Source of the DNA: CAVYHJ01 sp963768165 [NCBI: uncultured bacterium]
GTDB taxonomy: Bacteria; UBP4; UBA4092
Assembly: GCA_963768165.1 (NCBI GenBank)
Contig: CAVYHJ010000002.1
Span: forward strand, 496,001 to 560,000
DNA: 64,000 bases
Direction: 5' to 3'
A program made the translations under genes and the position numbers. Within the stretch, counting starts at the first letter, position 1. Each line of letters begins with the position of its first letter. The notes beneath the pieces were generated by a model. It was not told the DNA's origin. It was given only the letters and a program-made list of their open reading frames with translations, and ran no database searches. Shown piece after piece: positions 53,941-62,093 of this stretch.

Positions 53941-55344
53941 TTATTTTTGCATGACATATTCATGCATTGCTTTTCCTGCTTTTCTTCCCTGCCCCATCGC
54001 CGAGATGACTGTTGCTTCTGCTGACGCGATGTCTCCTCCCGCGAAAACTCCCGCCCGCTGCGTCATCTGGGTATTTGGGTCAACGGTTAAATATCCATCT
54101 TTATTGGTTTCTAATCCTGCCGTTGTCCGCATAAGTAAATCATTGGATTTCGCGCCAATCGCAACCACTACTGTATCCACCGGTAACACAAAATTTGACC
54201 CTTTGATTGGGACAGGTCTCCGTCGCCCGGAACTATCAGGTTCCGATAATTCCATGCGGATACATTCCATTCCTTCCACCCAACCTTTGGAATTTCCTTG
54301 ATACGCTACCGGACTGGTCAGATATAAAAATTTGATTCCTTCCTCTTGCGCGTGATGTAACTCTTCCAATTTCGCCGGGATTTCTTTTTCCGAACGCCGG
54401 TACACGATATACACTTCCTCCGGCTTCAGGCGTAATGCAGTTCGCGCGGCATCCATCGCCGTATTCCCGCCCCCGATGACCGCAACCCGTTTCCCGCAAT
54501 AGACGGGGGTATCGTGATTCGGGAAATCAAACGCTTTCATTAAATTAACCCGCGTTAAAAATTCATTCGCGGAACAAACTCCGCATAAATTCTCCCCGGG
54601 GAGATGCAAAAAAATCGGGGTCCCGGCTCCAGGTGCGATGAATACAGCCGAATACCCGTCCCCAAATAATTCATCAATGGTGATGGTTCTTCCTACCAGG
54701 GTATTCAACGCAAATTCCACTCCGTGTTTTTCCAGTGCTTGGACTTCATCGTGAACAATATTTTTCGGTAAACGGAATTCCGGTATCCCGTAAATCAACA
54801 CCCCGCCCGCTTCATGCAGCGCTTCAAAGACCACCACATCATGTCCGAGCTTGGCCATATAATCGGCAGCGGTCAATCCGGCAGGACCCGACCCCACTAC
54901 CGCAATTTTCTTTCCTGTGGATTTAGGCCGGACAATGATTTCTGTGATTCCACTTTTCCGTTGGTAATCCGTTACAAATCGTTCCAATGCGCCAATCGCT
55001 ACGGACATTCCTTTGCGTCCCAAAATACAGGTTTTCTCGCATTGGTTTTCCTGCGGGCAGACACGACCGCATACTGCCGGCAAACTATTGGTCTGGCTGA
55101 TGGTCTGGCTGGCATCCTCAAATTTTCCTTCTGCGACCTGTTTCACAAATAAGGGAATATCAATCGCCACCGGGCATCCTTCTGTGCAATAAGGCCGTTT
55201 GCATTGCAAACATCGCTGGGCTTCCTCTATCGCTAACTTTTCGTCGAAACCCATCGCAACTTCATCAAAACAAGTCTGGCGGACCTGCGCGTCCCGGGTC
55301 GGCATGGCATGTCGTGGTATTTTAATTTTTGCTTTATTATCCAT
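53941..55344 (-). CDS. NADPH-dependent glutamate-synthase-beta-type flavoprotein (NfnB/SudA/GltD)
   Basis: A 467-residue iron-sulfur flavoprotein. The N-terminus has the cysteines RCLQCKRPYCTEGCP and CGRVCPQENQCEKTC for two [4Fe-4S] clusters, then KIAVVGSGPAGLTAADYMAK (FAD Rossmann fold), the IPEFRLPKNIV segment, VAVIGGGNTAMDAARTAL (NADPH fold) and GVFAGGDIASAEATVISAMG. The ATG at 55344 or an in-frame GTG at 55353 may be used; either overlaps the upstream gene. With the adjacent NfnA-like subunit it most likely forms an NfnAB-type transhydrogenase or sulfide dehydrogenase (SudAB), not true glutamate synthase, as no GltB is present. Confidence 0.9.
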   Translation of the reverse strand: MDNKAKIKIPRHAMPTRDAQVRQTCFDEVAMGFDEKLAIEEAQRCLQCKRPYCTEGCPVAIDIPLFVKQVAEGKFEDASQTISQTNSLPAVCGRVCPQENQCEKTCILGRKGMSVAIGALERFVTDYQRKSGITEIIVRPKSTGKKIAVVGSGPAGLTAADYMAKLGHDVVVFEALHEAGGVLIYGIPEFRLPKNIVHDEVQALEKHGVEFALNTLVGRTITIDELFGDGYSAVFIAPGAGTPIFLHLPGENLCGVCSANEFLTRVNLMKAFDFPNHDTPVYCGKRVAVIGGGNTAMDAARTALRLKPEEVYIVYRRSEKEIPAKLEELHHAQEEGIKFLYLTSPVAYQGNSKGWVEGMECIRMELSEPDSSGRRRPVPIKGSNFVLPVDTVVVAIGAKSNDLLMRTTAGLETNKDGYLTVDPNTQMTQRAGVFAGGDIASAEATVISAMGQGRKAGKAMHEYVMQK

Positions 55345-56212
55345 GTTGGACACCCGTAGGACACCCTTCAGGGTGGAATTCAGAAACTTGATTCATATGG
55401 CATTGTTCTAGGGATTTATGTTCAAAGTCTCGATACATCCGAGCCCGGTTGGAGAATTCATCGAAATTAACCAAATGCGCGTCAAACTCCGGACCGTCGG
55501 TACAGGCAAATTTCGTTTCGGTCCCTACCTGAACCCGGCATCCCCCACACATCCCCGTCCCGTCTACCATAATGGGATTTAAACTTACAATGGTTTTTAC
55601 TCCACTAGATCGGGTGCATTCGGCGACCGCCCGCATCATCGGTAAAGGTCCTACGGCAATCACCCGGTTCACCCCTCCCTTGTCTCTTAAAATTTCTTGT
55701 AAAGGTTCCGTGACCAGCCCTTTTCTACCTTCTGAACCGTCATCCGTCATTACAATGAGATAATCGGAAACTTGTCTCATAGGTTCTTTCATAATCAGCA
55801 ATTCCCGCGTCCGGGCACCGATAATCGAAGTGAGCATATTCCCTTTTTCATGCAGAGCTTTGGCGAGCAAATGTATCGCCGCAATCCCGAATCCCCCGCC
55901 GAGTAATACTACATGTCCAAAATTCTCTACTTCGGACGGATGACCCAAAGGACCGAGTATATCGGGTATATCATCTCCGGTATTTAATTTGCCTATCCCT
56001 TCCGTGGTTTTACCGATTTCTTGTACCACGATAGTAATCGAACCCTCTTTCGGATTTGTATCCGCGATGGTTATCGGGATTCGTTCTCCCCGCTTGGTAA
56101 CCCGAATTATCACAAATTGGCCCGGTTGGGCATGGGTCGATATCAAAGGAATATGAATTCGCAGATAATGTGTTTTTGGAGCGATTAAATTCTTTGCCAG
56201 GATTTTTGCCAT
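55337..56212 (-). CDS. NfnA/SudB-type FAD-NAD and [2Fe-2S] subunit
   Basis: A 291-residue ferredoxin-NADP reductase/PyrK-like protein. The FAD-binding barrel has RIPITIADTNPKEGSITIVV, the NAD-binding domain LLGGGFGIAAIHLLAKALHE, and the [2Fe-2S] cluster ligands DGTGMCGGCRV with FACTDGPEFDAH (about residues 216-245). It pairs with the glutamate-synthase-beta-type protein whose gene overlaps by about 8-17 bp. In such complexes electrons are exchanged between NADH, NADPH and ferredoxin or polysulfide. First gene of the minus-strand redox operon. Confidence 0.92.
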   Translation of the reverse strand: MAKILAKNLIAPKTHYLRIHIPLISTHAQPGQFVIIRVTKRGERIPITIADTNPKEGSITIVVQEIGKTTEGIGKLNTGDDIPDILGPLGHPSEVENFGHVVLLGGGFGIAAIHLLAKALHEKGNMLTSIIGARTRELLIMKEPMRQVSDYLIVMTDDGSEGRKGLVTEPLQEILRDKGGVNRVIAVGPLPMMRAVAECTRSSGVKTIVSLNPIMVDGTGMCGGCRVQVGTETKFACTDGPEFDAHLVNFDEFSNRARMYRDFEHKSLEQCHMNQVSEFHPEGCPTGVQHG

Positions 56213-56269
56213 TTTACCTAATCCTCACTCATATTTTTAAAATTTATTACAACTTCACTCTTCTTTAGG

Positions 56270-56285
56270 GCAGAATATATGCCAA
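56270..56285 (-). promoter_or_regulatory. Sigma-54-like promoter of the redox operon
   Basis: On the minus strand TTGGCATATATTCTGC has the GG and GC pairs separated by 10 nt, matching TGGCA-N6-TGC. Transcription would start near 56258, 45 nt before the ATG of the NfnA-like gene. Confidence 0.4.
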
Positions 56286-56573
56286 CCTATTACAACTCGC
56301 TAAATTATTGTAAATACTTGATTTGTTTATTGTTATGTAAAATAAACCGGATTAGTTTTGGATAGACTGTTTTAAAGTTGCGTTTGTTAATGTTTCAAAA
56401 GTAAACAGTAAAATATACATTTTTTTGTAGACGATTGATTTATTGATAGATACGTTATTTCGTGAGTGATTTTAACACTGTTCTTATCCCTTACAATCCC
56501 ATATAACCCCTTCCCTACCCAAAAATAGGATGAATGACCCCCATTTTTCCTCCGAAAAACAAACGTATCACAA

Positions 56574-56628
56574 GCGAACCTGAAGCGAAGACAAAACGGA
56601 GATAATACGGAGATGAAACGGAGTTGGG
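56574..56628 (+). repeat. 11-bp iteron array (copy 3)
   Basis: Five adjacent units: GCGAACCTGAA, GCGAAGACAAA, ACGGAGATAAT, ACGGAGATGAA, ACGGAGTTGGG. The three central ones closely match the array at 2921-2963 on its minus strand. Confidence 0.7.
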
Positions 56629-56655
56629 ATGAAGGAGATCGATCTCCTTCATCCC
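56626..56655. repeat. 30-bp perfect palindrome
   Basis: GGGATGAAGGAGATC (56626-56640) followed directly by its reverse complement GATCTCCTTCATCCC (56641-56655). The core ATGAAGGAGATC is nearly that of the repeat at 28645-28678. Confidence 0.8.
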
Positions 56656-56871
56656 TGCCTCATAAACAATTATTAAACAAGACTTTGAAAGATCACCTTG
56701 GCGCATCCCCTAAACCAGCCAATTCCCTCTCTCTTTTTAACTTTAAACCTGTTATTTCTTACTATTATACCCCTCTTTTCCCTTTTGTCAATAGCCAGTT
56801 TCTACGACACTTTAGTGTACGGTCCTCAGGGCTTTAGCCCATAATAAAAGATAAACATCATCCTTATAATT

Positions 56872-56938
56872 CATCGGGAACTTTTGCTTCACCCCGTTAG
56901 AGACACCGTCTTTAATGGGGACCATCTATTCCCGATGC
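56872..56938. repeat. TCGGGAA hairpin repeat with inserted inner hairpin
   Basis: Outer arms CATCGGGAA (56872-56880) and TTCCCGATG (56929-56937). After the left arm comes CTTTTGCTTCACC, the same as in the loop of the 59648 copy read on the other strand. Inside is a stem of 13 pairs, CCCCGTTAGAGAC and GTCTTTAATGGGG, including two GU pairs. Confidence 0.7.
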
Positions 56939-56950
56939 CAGCCTTTTTTC

Positions 56951-56979
56951 TTGACATTCAATTAAACCTATGTTATGTT
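56951..56979 (+). promoter_or_regulatory. Sigma-70-type promoter of the 57-kb small genes
   Basis: TTGACA (56951-56956), 17-nt spacer, TATGTT (56974-56979), 81 nt before the ATG at 57061. Confidence 0.6.
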
Positions 56980-57060
56980 AGTATATTAATGGGTTGGGGA
57001 AAGTCTATAAATTTGTCTGCGATAACAATATGATTTATAGTAGACGGGAGGAAACGCAAC

Positions 57061-57270
57061 ATGAGTATAACCATTCATTACCAGGGCAAAGCCAAAAGTC
57101 TCAAATCCATTGATGAATTAATTGAAACCTTCCAAGAATTCGCCACCGTTTCCCAATGGGAATATCATCTTATTAATGATAATGCCAGAGGTATCCAAAT
57201 TGTATTTGACCCGCGATCCGAATGGTTGGAGTTTATCTTCGACCCTCCAAATCTTCAACTGGTAAATTAA
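57061..57270 (+). CDS. Small hypothetical protein
   Basis: A 69-residue acidic protein beginning MSITIHYQGKAKSLKSIDEL, then a region with several aromatic residues (SQWEYHLINDN and SEWLEFIFDPP). A GGGAGG ribosome site sits 9 nt before the ATG, and a sigma-70-type promoter lies upstream, so it is probably real. No family was recognised. The spacing to the next small gene is 24 nt, so they are likely co-transcribed. Confidence 0.65.
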   Translation: MSITIHYQGKAKSLKSIDELIETFQEFATVSQWEYHLINDNARGIQIVFDPRSEWLEFIFDPPNLQLVN

Positions 57271-57294
57271 AAAACAGACAATTAGAAGGAAATT

Positions 57295-57465
57295 ATGAAG
57301 AAAGAAAAATTAAACATAATTAAAGATGCACTCGAAGAATCCGAATATCTCATTTCAGAGGAGTATCAAAGTTTAATAGATGATGAATTAAAAGAACGTT
57401 ATGACAAGGTACTTGCCAAACTAGAGAATGCTTTAAAGCAAATTAAAAATGACAATCCAAAATAA
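57295..57465 (+). CDS. Small charged helical protein
   Basis: A 56-residue protein (ATG at 57295, TAA at 57463-57465) with an AGAAGGA ribosome site. It starts MKKEKLNIIKDALEESEYLI and ends KLENALKQIKNDNPK; the whole chain is charged and predicted helical, possibly a coiled coil. No family was recognised. It faces the large nuclease-helicase gene, convergent, 89 nt away. Confidence 0.6.
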   Translation: MKKEKLNIIKDALEESEYLISEEYQSLIDDELKERYDKVLAKLENALKQIKNDNPK

Positions 57466-57554
57466 AATAGCAGACAGAACCATATAATGACTTTTGCATA
57501 CGAATTCCATATTTCTGGAAAGAATCACTATCTTACTAATTAAAACCTTATACT

Positions 57555-59531
57555 TTAAATATTTTTAAAACCTATTTCTTTTAAGTATTCAAATGTTGGA
57601 TTATAAAAATCAGGATTACGTGTTGGGTCTTCTATATCGCCATTCGGTACAACTATGACCATTCCCTGTCTCGCACGTGTCAGAAGAACACGGTAGGCAT
57701 TCTTAAGATAGATTTGGCGCTCCACTTTTTTAATATAATTCCACCGATCTCCACAAAACGACCGATACCCCCATCCATTTTGTGTATATCGAAAATCTGC
57801 ATCCCATGTTACGCATGCCCAATCAAGTTCAAGTCCCTGAACATCAAATTCTGTTGCAACATCCTCAAGATAATAAGAAGAACGCACATCCTCTTTACCG
57901 TCTAAAAACCAATGAATTGGGTCCATGGGTGATTTTACATCTATTGCATGAGGCTTTAACCGTTCGGCTTGAGAAGAGACTACAATCCCATAACGCTCCG
58001 ACCCGCGGGCTTGATTCTTAAGCCATTGTTTTGCTTTGGCAAGATTACGTGTGATAACGATTGGATATTTGGTATTTATTTTATCTAATGTCTTTCGAGC
58101 ATCATTAATATCAAGGTCTAACAATTGCTTTACCAACAAGGATACGTGCTCAGCACGAAACGAACGCATTGAAACTCCAAGATGCAATTCATCTTTTTTA
58201 ATGACATTTTTCCGAGTTTTAATTTCTTCTAATATTTTTCCTGCTCCATATTCACTATCGTCAAGTTTAGACGATATGTAAATATGCCAATCTGGAAATG
58301 AACGGTTTAAAGATTCAATCCATTCACTTATCCCTGCCTCTCCCGTGTTAATCTCTTGACCTCCACCAACTAAACAAACAACTACAGCCCAATCTTTATG
58401 ACGATTTAGACAAGAGATGAGAAATTCCGGTTCAGACTGTTTAAAATTAGGTGTGCTCTTTTTCCGAGACATGAAATTTGCTGTTTGTTGTAGATTCCAT
58501 GCACGTTGTGCTTCATCAAATAAAGCCACATGTTCAATAGGTGGATTAATTAAGTTGACTAAGCAATCATCACGAAAGTTATGAACGTTTTGAATAAACA
58601 TTTTAACATCACTCATCGCCACACCCTTTTTTAGTTTATGACCTAAATCTTTTTCATGATGAACCTTATCTCTAGCTAAAGCCTCACGCAAAATAGCAAC
58701 AAGTGGGCCATTACCTGAAAGAAATACGCTGTATAGTTCAGTGTTTTTATCAATATGCTTGGTCGCAATATTAAGTCCCACCAATGTTTTCCCGGCGCCC
58801 GGGACACCAGTCACAAAACAAATGGATTTATGTGATTTATTTTTTGAAGTGCGGATAATTTCTGATATTGCATCCGACGTTTTGCTTAGATTGATAGCAC
58901 TTGCATCACTGCGGGAGATTTCGTTTACTGAGTGTCCCTTATACAGTGCCATAGCCGCTTCGATTATTGTAGGCGTTGGACAATATCTTCCCTGTTCCCA
59001 TTTCTCGGGATTAATATCATCACCATCAGAAAAAGATAAAACACCAGTAATAACTTTACCCAACATTTCTAAGTTAGAATTAATTGGAATAAGTTGTTTA
59101 TCATTGTGTGGGGTTACAGCAATAACTGGTATAGAATTTTCTGCTTTAGTTGCAATAAGAATTGGCGCAATAAACTGTTCGTGGCTTGTTTCGTGAAAAT
59201 TATTTAAGTCTAAAGCATAATCCCAAACCTGATCTTTATCATTTGATGTAAATTCTCTTCCACCTATTTTAAACTCAAGGACAAAAATTACAGGTCCAAT
59301 AAGTAGTACAACGTCAATACGTTTTCCCATTCTTGGAATTGAATATTCAAAATAGATAGAACCATGATGGCCAGGTAGAACCCTTTGTAGAATATTGATT
59401 TCTTCTATCCATGCATCACGTTGATTTTGCCCCAAATCAAAATCATTATTCTCTGTTAATGTACCGAGAATCTCAATAGGTTTAGCTTTTAGAAAAGTAG
59501 CAATCGAATTAGAATAGTAGTATCGTTTCAT
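57555..59531 (-). CDS. Nuclease-like plus Schlafen-type helicase (DUF2075) protein
   Basis: A 658-residue protein. Near residues 70-90, [10 protein letters not shown] and [14 protein letters not shown] give the D and E-x-K pattern of PD-(D/E)XK nucleases. From about residue 235, [19 protein letters not shown] is a Walker A motif, [12 protein letters not shown] a Walker B motif, and near the C-terminus [18 protein letters not shown] plus [19 protein letters not shown] complete an SF1-like helicase of the DUF2075 (Schlafen group 3-type) family. Related nuclease-helicases occur in defence islands, and its repeat-rich borders fit a mobile defence gene, but no anti-phage role is shown. ATG at 59529-59531. 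Confidence 0.85.
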   Translation of the reverse strand: MKRYYYSNSIATFLKAKPIEILGTLTENNDFDLGQNQRDAWIEEINILQRVLPGHHGSIYFEYSIPRMGKRIDVVLLIGPVIFVLEFKIGGREFTSNDKDQVWDYALDLNNFHETSHEQFIAPILIATKAENSIPVIAVTPHNDKQLIPINSNLEMLGKVITGVLSFSDGDDINPEKWEQGRYCPTPTIIEAAMALYKGHSVNEISRSDASAINLSKTSDAISEIIRTSKNKSHKSICFVTGVPGAGKTLVGLNIATKHIDKNTELYSVFLSGNGPLVAILREALARDKVHHEKDLGHKLKKGVAMSDVKMFIQNVHNFRDDCLVNLINPPIEHVALFDEAQRAWNLQQTANFMSRKKSTPNFKQSEPEFLISCLNRHKDWAVVVCLVGGGQEINTGEAGISEWIESLNRSFPDWHIYISSKLDDSEYGAGKILEEIKTRKNVIKKDELHLGVSMRSFRAEHVSLLVKQLLDLDINDARKTLDKINTKYPIVITRNLAKAKQWLKNQARGSERYGIVVSSQAERLKPHAIDVKSPMDPIHWFLDGKEDVRSSYYLEDVATEFDVQGLELDWACVTWDADFRYTQNGWGYRSFCGDRWNYIKKVERQIYLKNAYRVLLTRARQGMVIVVPNGDIEDPTRNPDFYNPTFEYLKEIGFKNI

Positions 59532-59646
59532 GTATTTTTTATTAAATTCTTAAAATTCAAATAAATCCTTAATATTAAGTTATATTGTCCAATAACCTTT
59601 GGGATAATTCAGTATTGTAGCATATTAATAGAAGCAAAAAGGCGGT

Positions 59647-59683
59647 TGCATCGGGAATAGGTGAAGCAAAAGTTCCCGATGCA
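59647..59683. repeat. 35-nt hairpin repeat, perfect copy
   Basis: Arms GCATCGGGAA (59648-59657) and TTCCCGATGC (59673-59682), extended by one T-A pair, around 15 nt. Confidence 0.8.
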
Positions 59684-59698
59684 TCTCATTTATGAAAG

Positions 59699-59816
59699 AC
59701 TGGATACCCGATCAGGTCGGGTATGACAAGAATGGGGAGACTGGATTCTCGATCGGAGTCGAGAATGACGTGATAAGAGGGAGAAGGTCTGGATTCCCGC
59801 TCGGTGTCGGGAAAGA
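59699..59816. repeat. Three tandem CTGGATNCCCG-type palindromes
   Basis: Three units at 59699-59727, 59740-59769 and 59788-59816, each CTGGAT followed by a short hairpin such as ACCCGATC/GGTCGGGT and ending ATGAC or AAGAC. The hairpin pairing is kept although its sequence differs (ACCCG, TCTCG, TCCCG), which implies compensatory change. Confidence 0.7.
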
Positions 59817-60138
59817 CAACCCCACGGGAATAAATCCCTACATTACAAAAAACCAAAAACGAGATTTCTTCGTTCCTCGCAATACTGCAGGGAATGATTT
59901 GAATTTCTGATAAGAGAAGATATGCAATATCCTTGGAGGAAATTCAATGGAATGTAGGTCAATAATAACTTCCCCCAAACCCCTTCACAAACATTACCCT
60001 CTGCATTTCTCCCTCTCCTTACCAAGAGCCTGTCCTGGAAGGAAGAGGGATTAAGGGTGAGGTCAGAGAGGGTTGGGGTGAGGGTAACACTGCATTTCCC
60101 ACATAAATGAATTCTCCCATTGGGAGTAACGATAATAA

Positions 60139-60158
60139 CCCAAGGTTTCAACCTTGGG
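60139..60158. repeat. CCCAAGGTT hairpin
   Basis: CCCAAGGTT, TC, AACCTTGGG; 9 perfect pairs. The CCAAGGTT core recurs in the terminator at 60622-60653. Confidence 0.6.
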
Positions 60159-60236
60159 AGATTAACCCCCCAGACGACTCACAGAGTCCCCCCTACACAC
60201 CTCTCAGAATTTCCCCATCTTTAATTTAATAGGCTT

Positions 60237-60260
60237 TCCCCTCCTCAATTGAGGAGGGGA
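60237..60260. repeat. 24-bp CCTCC palindrome
   Basis: TCCCCTCCTCAA followed directly by its reverse complement TTGAGGAGGGGA; no loop. Confidence 0.7.
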
Positions 60261-60326
60261 CTAAGGGGTGGTCTCCTATCTCCCGATATCCATGACAAAA
60301 TAATTGGATAGTCTTATAATCAATCC

Positions 60327-60617
60327 ATGCCCCAGGAATTTATATGTGAAGAAATCAAAGTAGAATTGGCAGACAAAAATCCATTGGAACCTATTGGTTT
60401 TGAATGGCGTGAAAAGAAATACTCTATTGAGAAAGTAAAGGGAGCCTGGCAGGATTGGTCTTTAGGAAGTGGTAAAGCGACAGTCGGAATGGCTTGGAGA
60501 CAACGCCGCCACCGTAATTATTTCCGCGTAATTACCACGACGAATGAGGAATTCGAGATATATTATGACCGGGGCGGTAAAAATCCCTGCTGGATTTTAG
60601 CGAACCGAATAGCTTAA
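60327..60617 (+). CDS. DUF6504 family protein
   Basis: A 96-residue protein, PQEFICEEIKVELADKNPLE followed by GFEWREKKYSIEKVKGAWQD and RRHRNYFRVITTTNEEFEIY, ending with DRGGKNPCWILANRIA. The succession of short beta strands with conserved Trp, His-Arg and Tyr residues matches the DUF6504 family, of unknown function. No clear ribosome site precedes the ATG. It stands alone and ends at a bidirectional terminator. Confidence 0.8.
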   Translation: MPQEFICEEIKVELADKNPLEPIGFEWREKKYSIEKVKGAWQDWSLGSGKATVGMAWRQRRHRNYFRVITTTNEEFEIYYDRGGKNPCWILANRIA

Positions 60618-60621
60618 GCTT

Positions 60622-60660
60622 AGTGTCCAAGGTTGGTACCAACCTTGGACACTATTTGTT
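60622..60660. terminator. Bidirectional terminator
   Basis: AGTGTCCAAGGTTGGT (60622-60637) and its exact reverse complement (60638-60653), 16 pairs, between convergent genes. ATTTGTTTATTTTC follows on the plus strand; the minus side has AAGCTTAAGC, not a T-run. Confidence 0.75.
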
Positions 60661-60666
60661 TATTTT

Positions 60667-61968
60667 CTAATCTTTCAGATTGCCGGTAATGAAAGCCTCA
60701 TAAGCGGTCAAATCCAACATTCCGTTCCCGCTTAGGTTAAAGAGAATAACGCGTTTCTTACCTTCCTCTTTGGCCTTGAGCGCTTCATCAATAGCGGCAC
60801 GGATGGCATGCGCCGATTCCGGTGCGGGGATAATCCCTTCCGTTCGAGCGAATTGCAACGCTGCTTCAAAAACTTTGGTCTGGGTATAGGCAACCGCTTC
60901 AATCAGTCCGAGTTTATAAAGATGGCTGACGGTCGGTGCCATCCCGTGATACCGTAACCCGCCCGCGTGAATGCTCGGAGGCATAAATTTATGACCCAGC
61001 GTATACATCATCATCAAAGGTGTGGTTTCTGCGGTATCTCCAAAATCATAACGTAATTCTCCCTTGGTAAGAGATGCGCAGACCGAAGGTTCCACGGCGA
61101 CGATTCTATATTTCTTCTTTTCCGTAATCTTCAACCGCACAAATGGAAACGAGATTCCTGCGAAATTACTTCCTCCGCCAATACACCCAATAATCACATC
61201 CGGCTCTTCACCCGCCAACTCCATCTGTTTAATACTTTCCTGTCCGATGACTGTTTGATGCATACAGACGTGGTTTAAAACACTCCCCAGGGAATATTTG
61301 GTATTGGGTGTTTTCACCGTGTCTTCGATCGCCTCACTGATGGCGATACCCAAACTTCCCGGAGAATTAGGGTCTTCACTCAAAACTTTTTTGCCAAACT
61401 CCGTGAATTTAGACGGGCTGGCATGGACTGTCGCACCCCAGGTTTCCATCATCATTTTCCGATAGGGTTTTTGGTGGAAACTCACTTTGACCATGTAGAC
61501 CGTACATTCCAATCCAAATAATTTACAGGCCAGCGCCAAAGCAGAACCCCATTGACCGGCACCAGTCTCCGTGGCAAGCCGTTTGACTCCTGCTTCTTTA
61601 TTGAAATACGCTTGCGCTACCGCGGTGTTAGGTTTGTGACTTCCGGCAGGACTGTTCCCTTCATACTTGTAATAAATATGCGCAGGTGTCTGTAACGCCC
61701 TCTCCAACCGAACGGCGCGGAGCAATGGCGTGGGACGCCACAGTGAATATATTTCTCGTACCGGTTCTGGAATTTCTACCCAGCGATCGGGACACATCTC
61801 TTGCATCACCAGATTCTCAGGGAATATCGCCACCATGTCCTGCAAAGAAACAGGCTGCTTGGTTCCCGGATGCAGCGGGGGAGGCAAGGGTTCTGGAAAA
61901 TCCGGTAAAATGTTATACCATTGTTTGGGTATATCAGACTGTGGTAATGAATATTGTGTTGTGGTCAT
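60667..61968 (-). CDS. TrpB-like PLP enzyme (tryptophan synthase beta, TrpB2 type)
   Basis: A 433-residue pyridoxal-phosphate enzyme. [20 protein letters not shown] contains the Schiff-base Lys (about residue 110), [20 protein letters not shown] the catalytic Glu region, and [19 protein letters not shown] the phosphate-binding loop. The long N-terminus and the [20 protein letters not shown] segment are typical of TrpB2, which condenses indole with serine and is often separate from TrpA. No trp gene lies nearby, so it may salvage indole. An AAGGAG site lies before the ATG (minus strand near 61975). Confidence 0.95.
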   Translation of the reverse strand: MTTTQYSLPQSDIPKQWYNILPDFPEPLPPPLHPGTKQPVSLQDMVAIFPENLVMQEMCPDRWVEIPEPVREIYSLWRPTPLLRAVRLERALQTPAHIYYKYEGNSPAGSHKPNTAVAQAYFNKEAGVKRLATETGAGQWGSALALACKLFGLECTVYMVKVSFHQKPYRKMMMETWGATVHASPSKFTEFGKKVLSEDPNSPGSLGIAISEAIEDTVKTPNTKYSLGSVLNHVCMHQTVIGQESIKQMELAGEEPDVIIGCIGGGSNFAGISFPFVRLKITEKKKYRIVAVEPSVCASLTKGELRYDFGDTAETTPLMMMYTLGHKFMPPSIHAGGLRYHGMAPTVSHLYKLGLIEAVAYTQTKVFEAALQFARTEGIIPAPESAHAIRAAIDEALKAKEEGKKRVILFNLSGNGMLDLTAYEAFITGNLKD

Positions 61969-62093
61969 AACGCGCTCCTTTATATTTTATAAGGTTTGAT
62001 GAATCAAACCCCTACTTATAATTAGGTTTTTAGAATACTAGCATACTAATACGAATTGAACAAACCATTGCATGGTATCTCTTAGGCAATGCC

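Larger units (their letters stand above)
56213..57060. other. Gene-free region rich in repeats
   Basis: 848 bp without a believable gene. In order: sigma-54-like element (56270-56285), 11-bp iterons (56574-56628), a 30-bp perfect palindrome (56626-56655), a GGGCTTTAGCCC mini-palindrome (near 56828), a nested hairpin repeat (56872-56938) and a sigma-70 promoter (56951-56979). Nothing was recognised in 56290-56570. Confidence 0.6.
59532..60326. other. Gene-free cluster of palindromic repeats
   Basis: 795 bp that hold at least six hairpin-type repeats (59647-59683; 59699-59816; near 59864-59890; 60139-60158; 60237-60260) and no believable gene. Much of the rest is low-complexity C/T-rich (59965-60075). 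Confidence 0.65.

Noticed and set aside
53941-55344. True glutamate synthase small subunit (GltD)
   Set aside because: No GltB large subunit is near, and the overlapping NfnA/SudB-type gene favours an Nfn or sulfide-dehydrogenase pair.
59699-59816. Three spaced repeats considered as a short CRISPR array
   Set aside because: The units differ in sequence, are palindromic themselves, have spacers of only 12-18 nt and there is no cas gene nearby.
59691-59910. A 72-codon plus-strand frame in the repeat cluster
   Set aside because: It is made almost entirely of the tandem CTGGAT repeats, so its translation (repeated DWIPD/TGFSI-like blocks) is repeat-derived rather than a gene.
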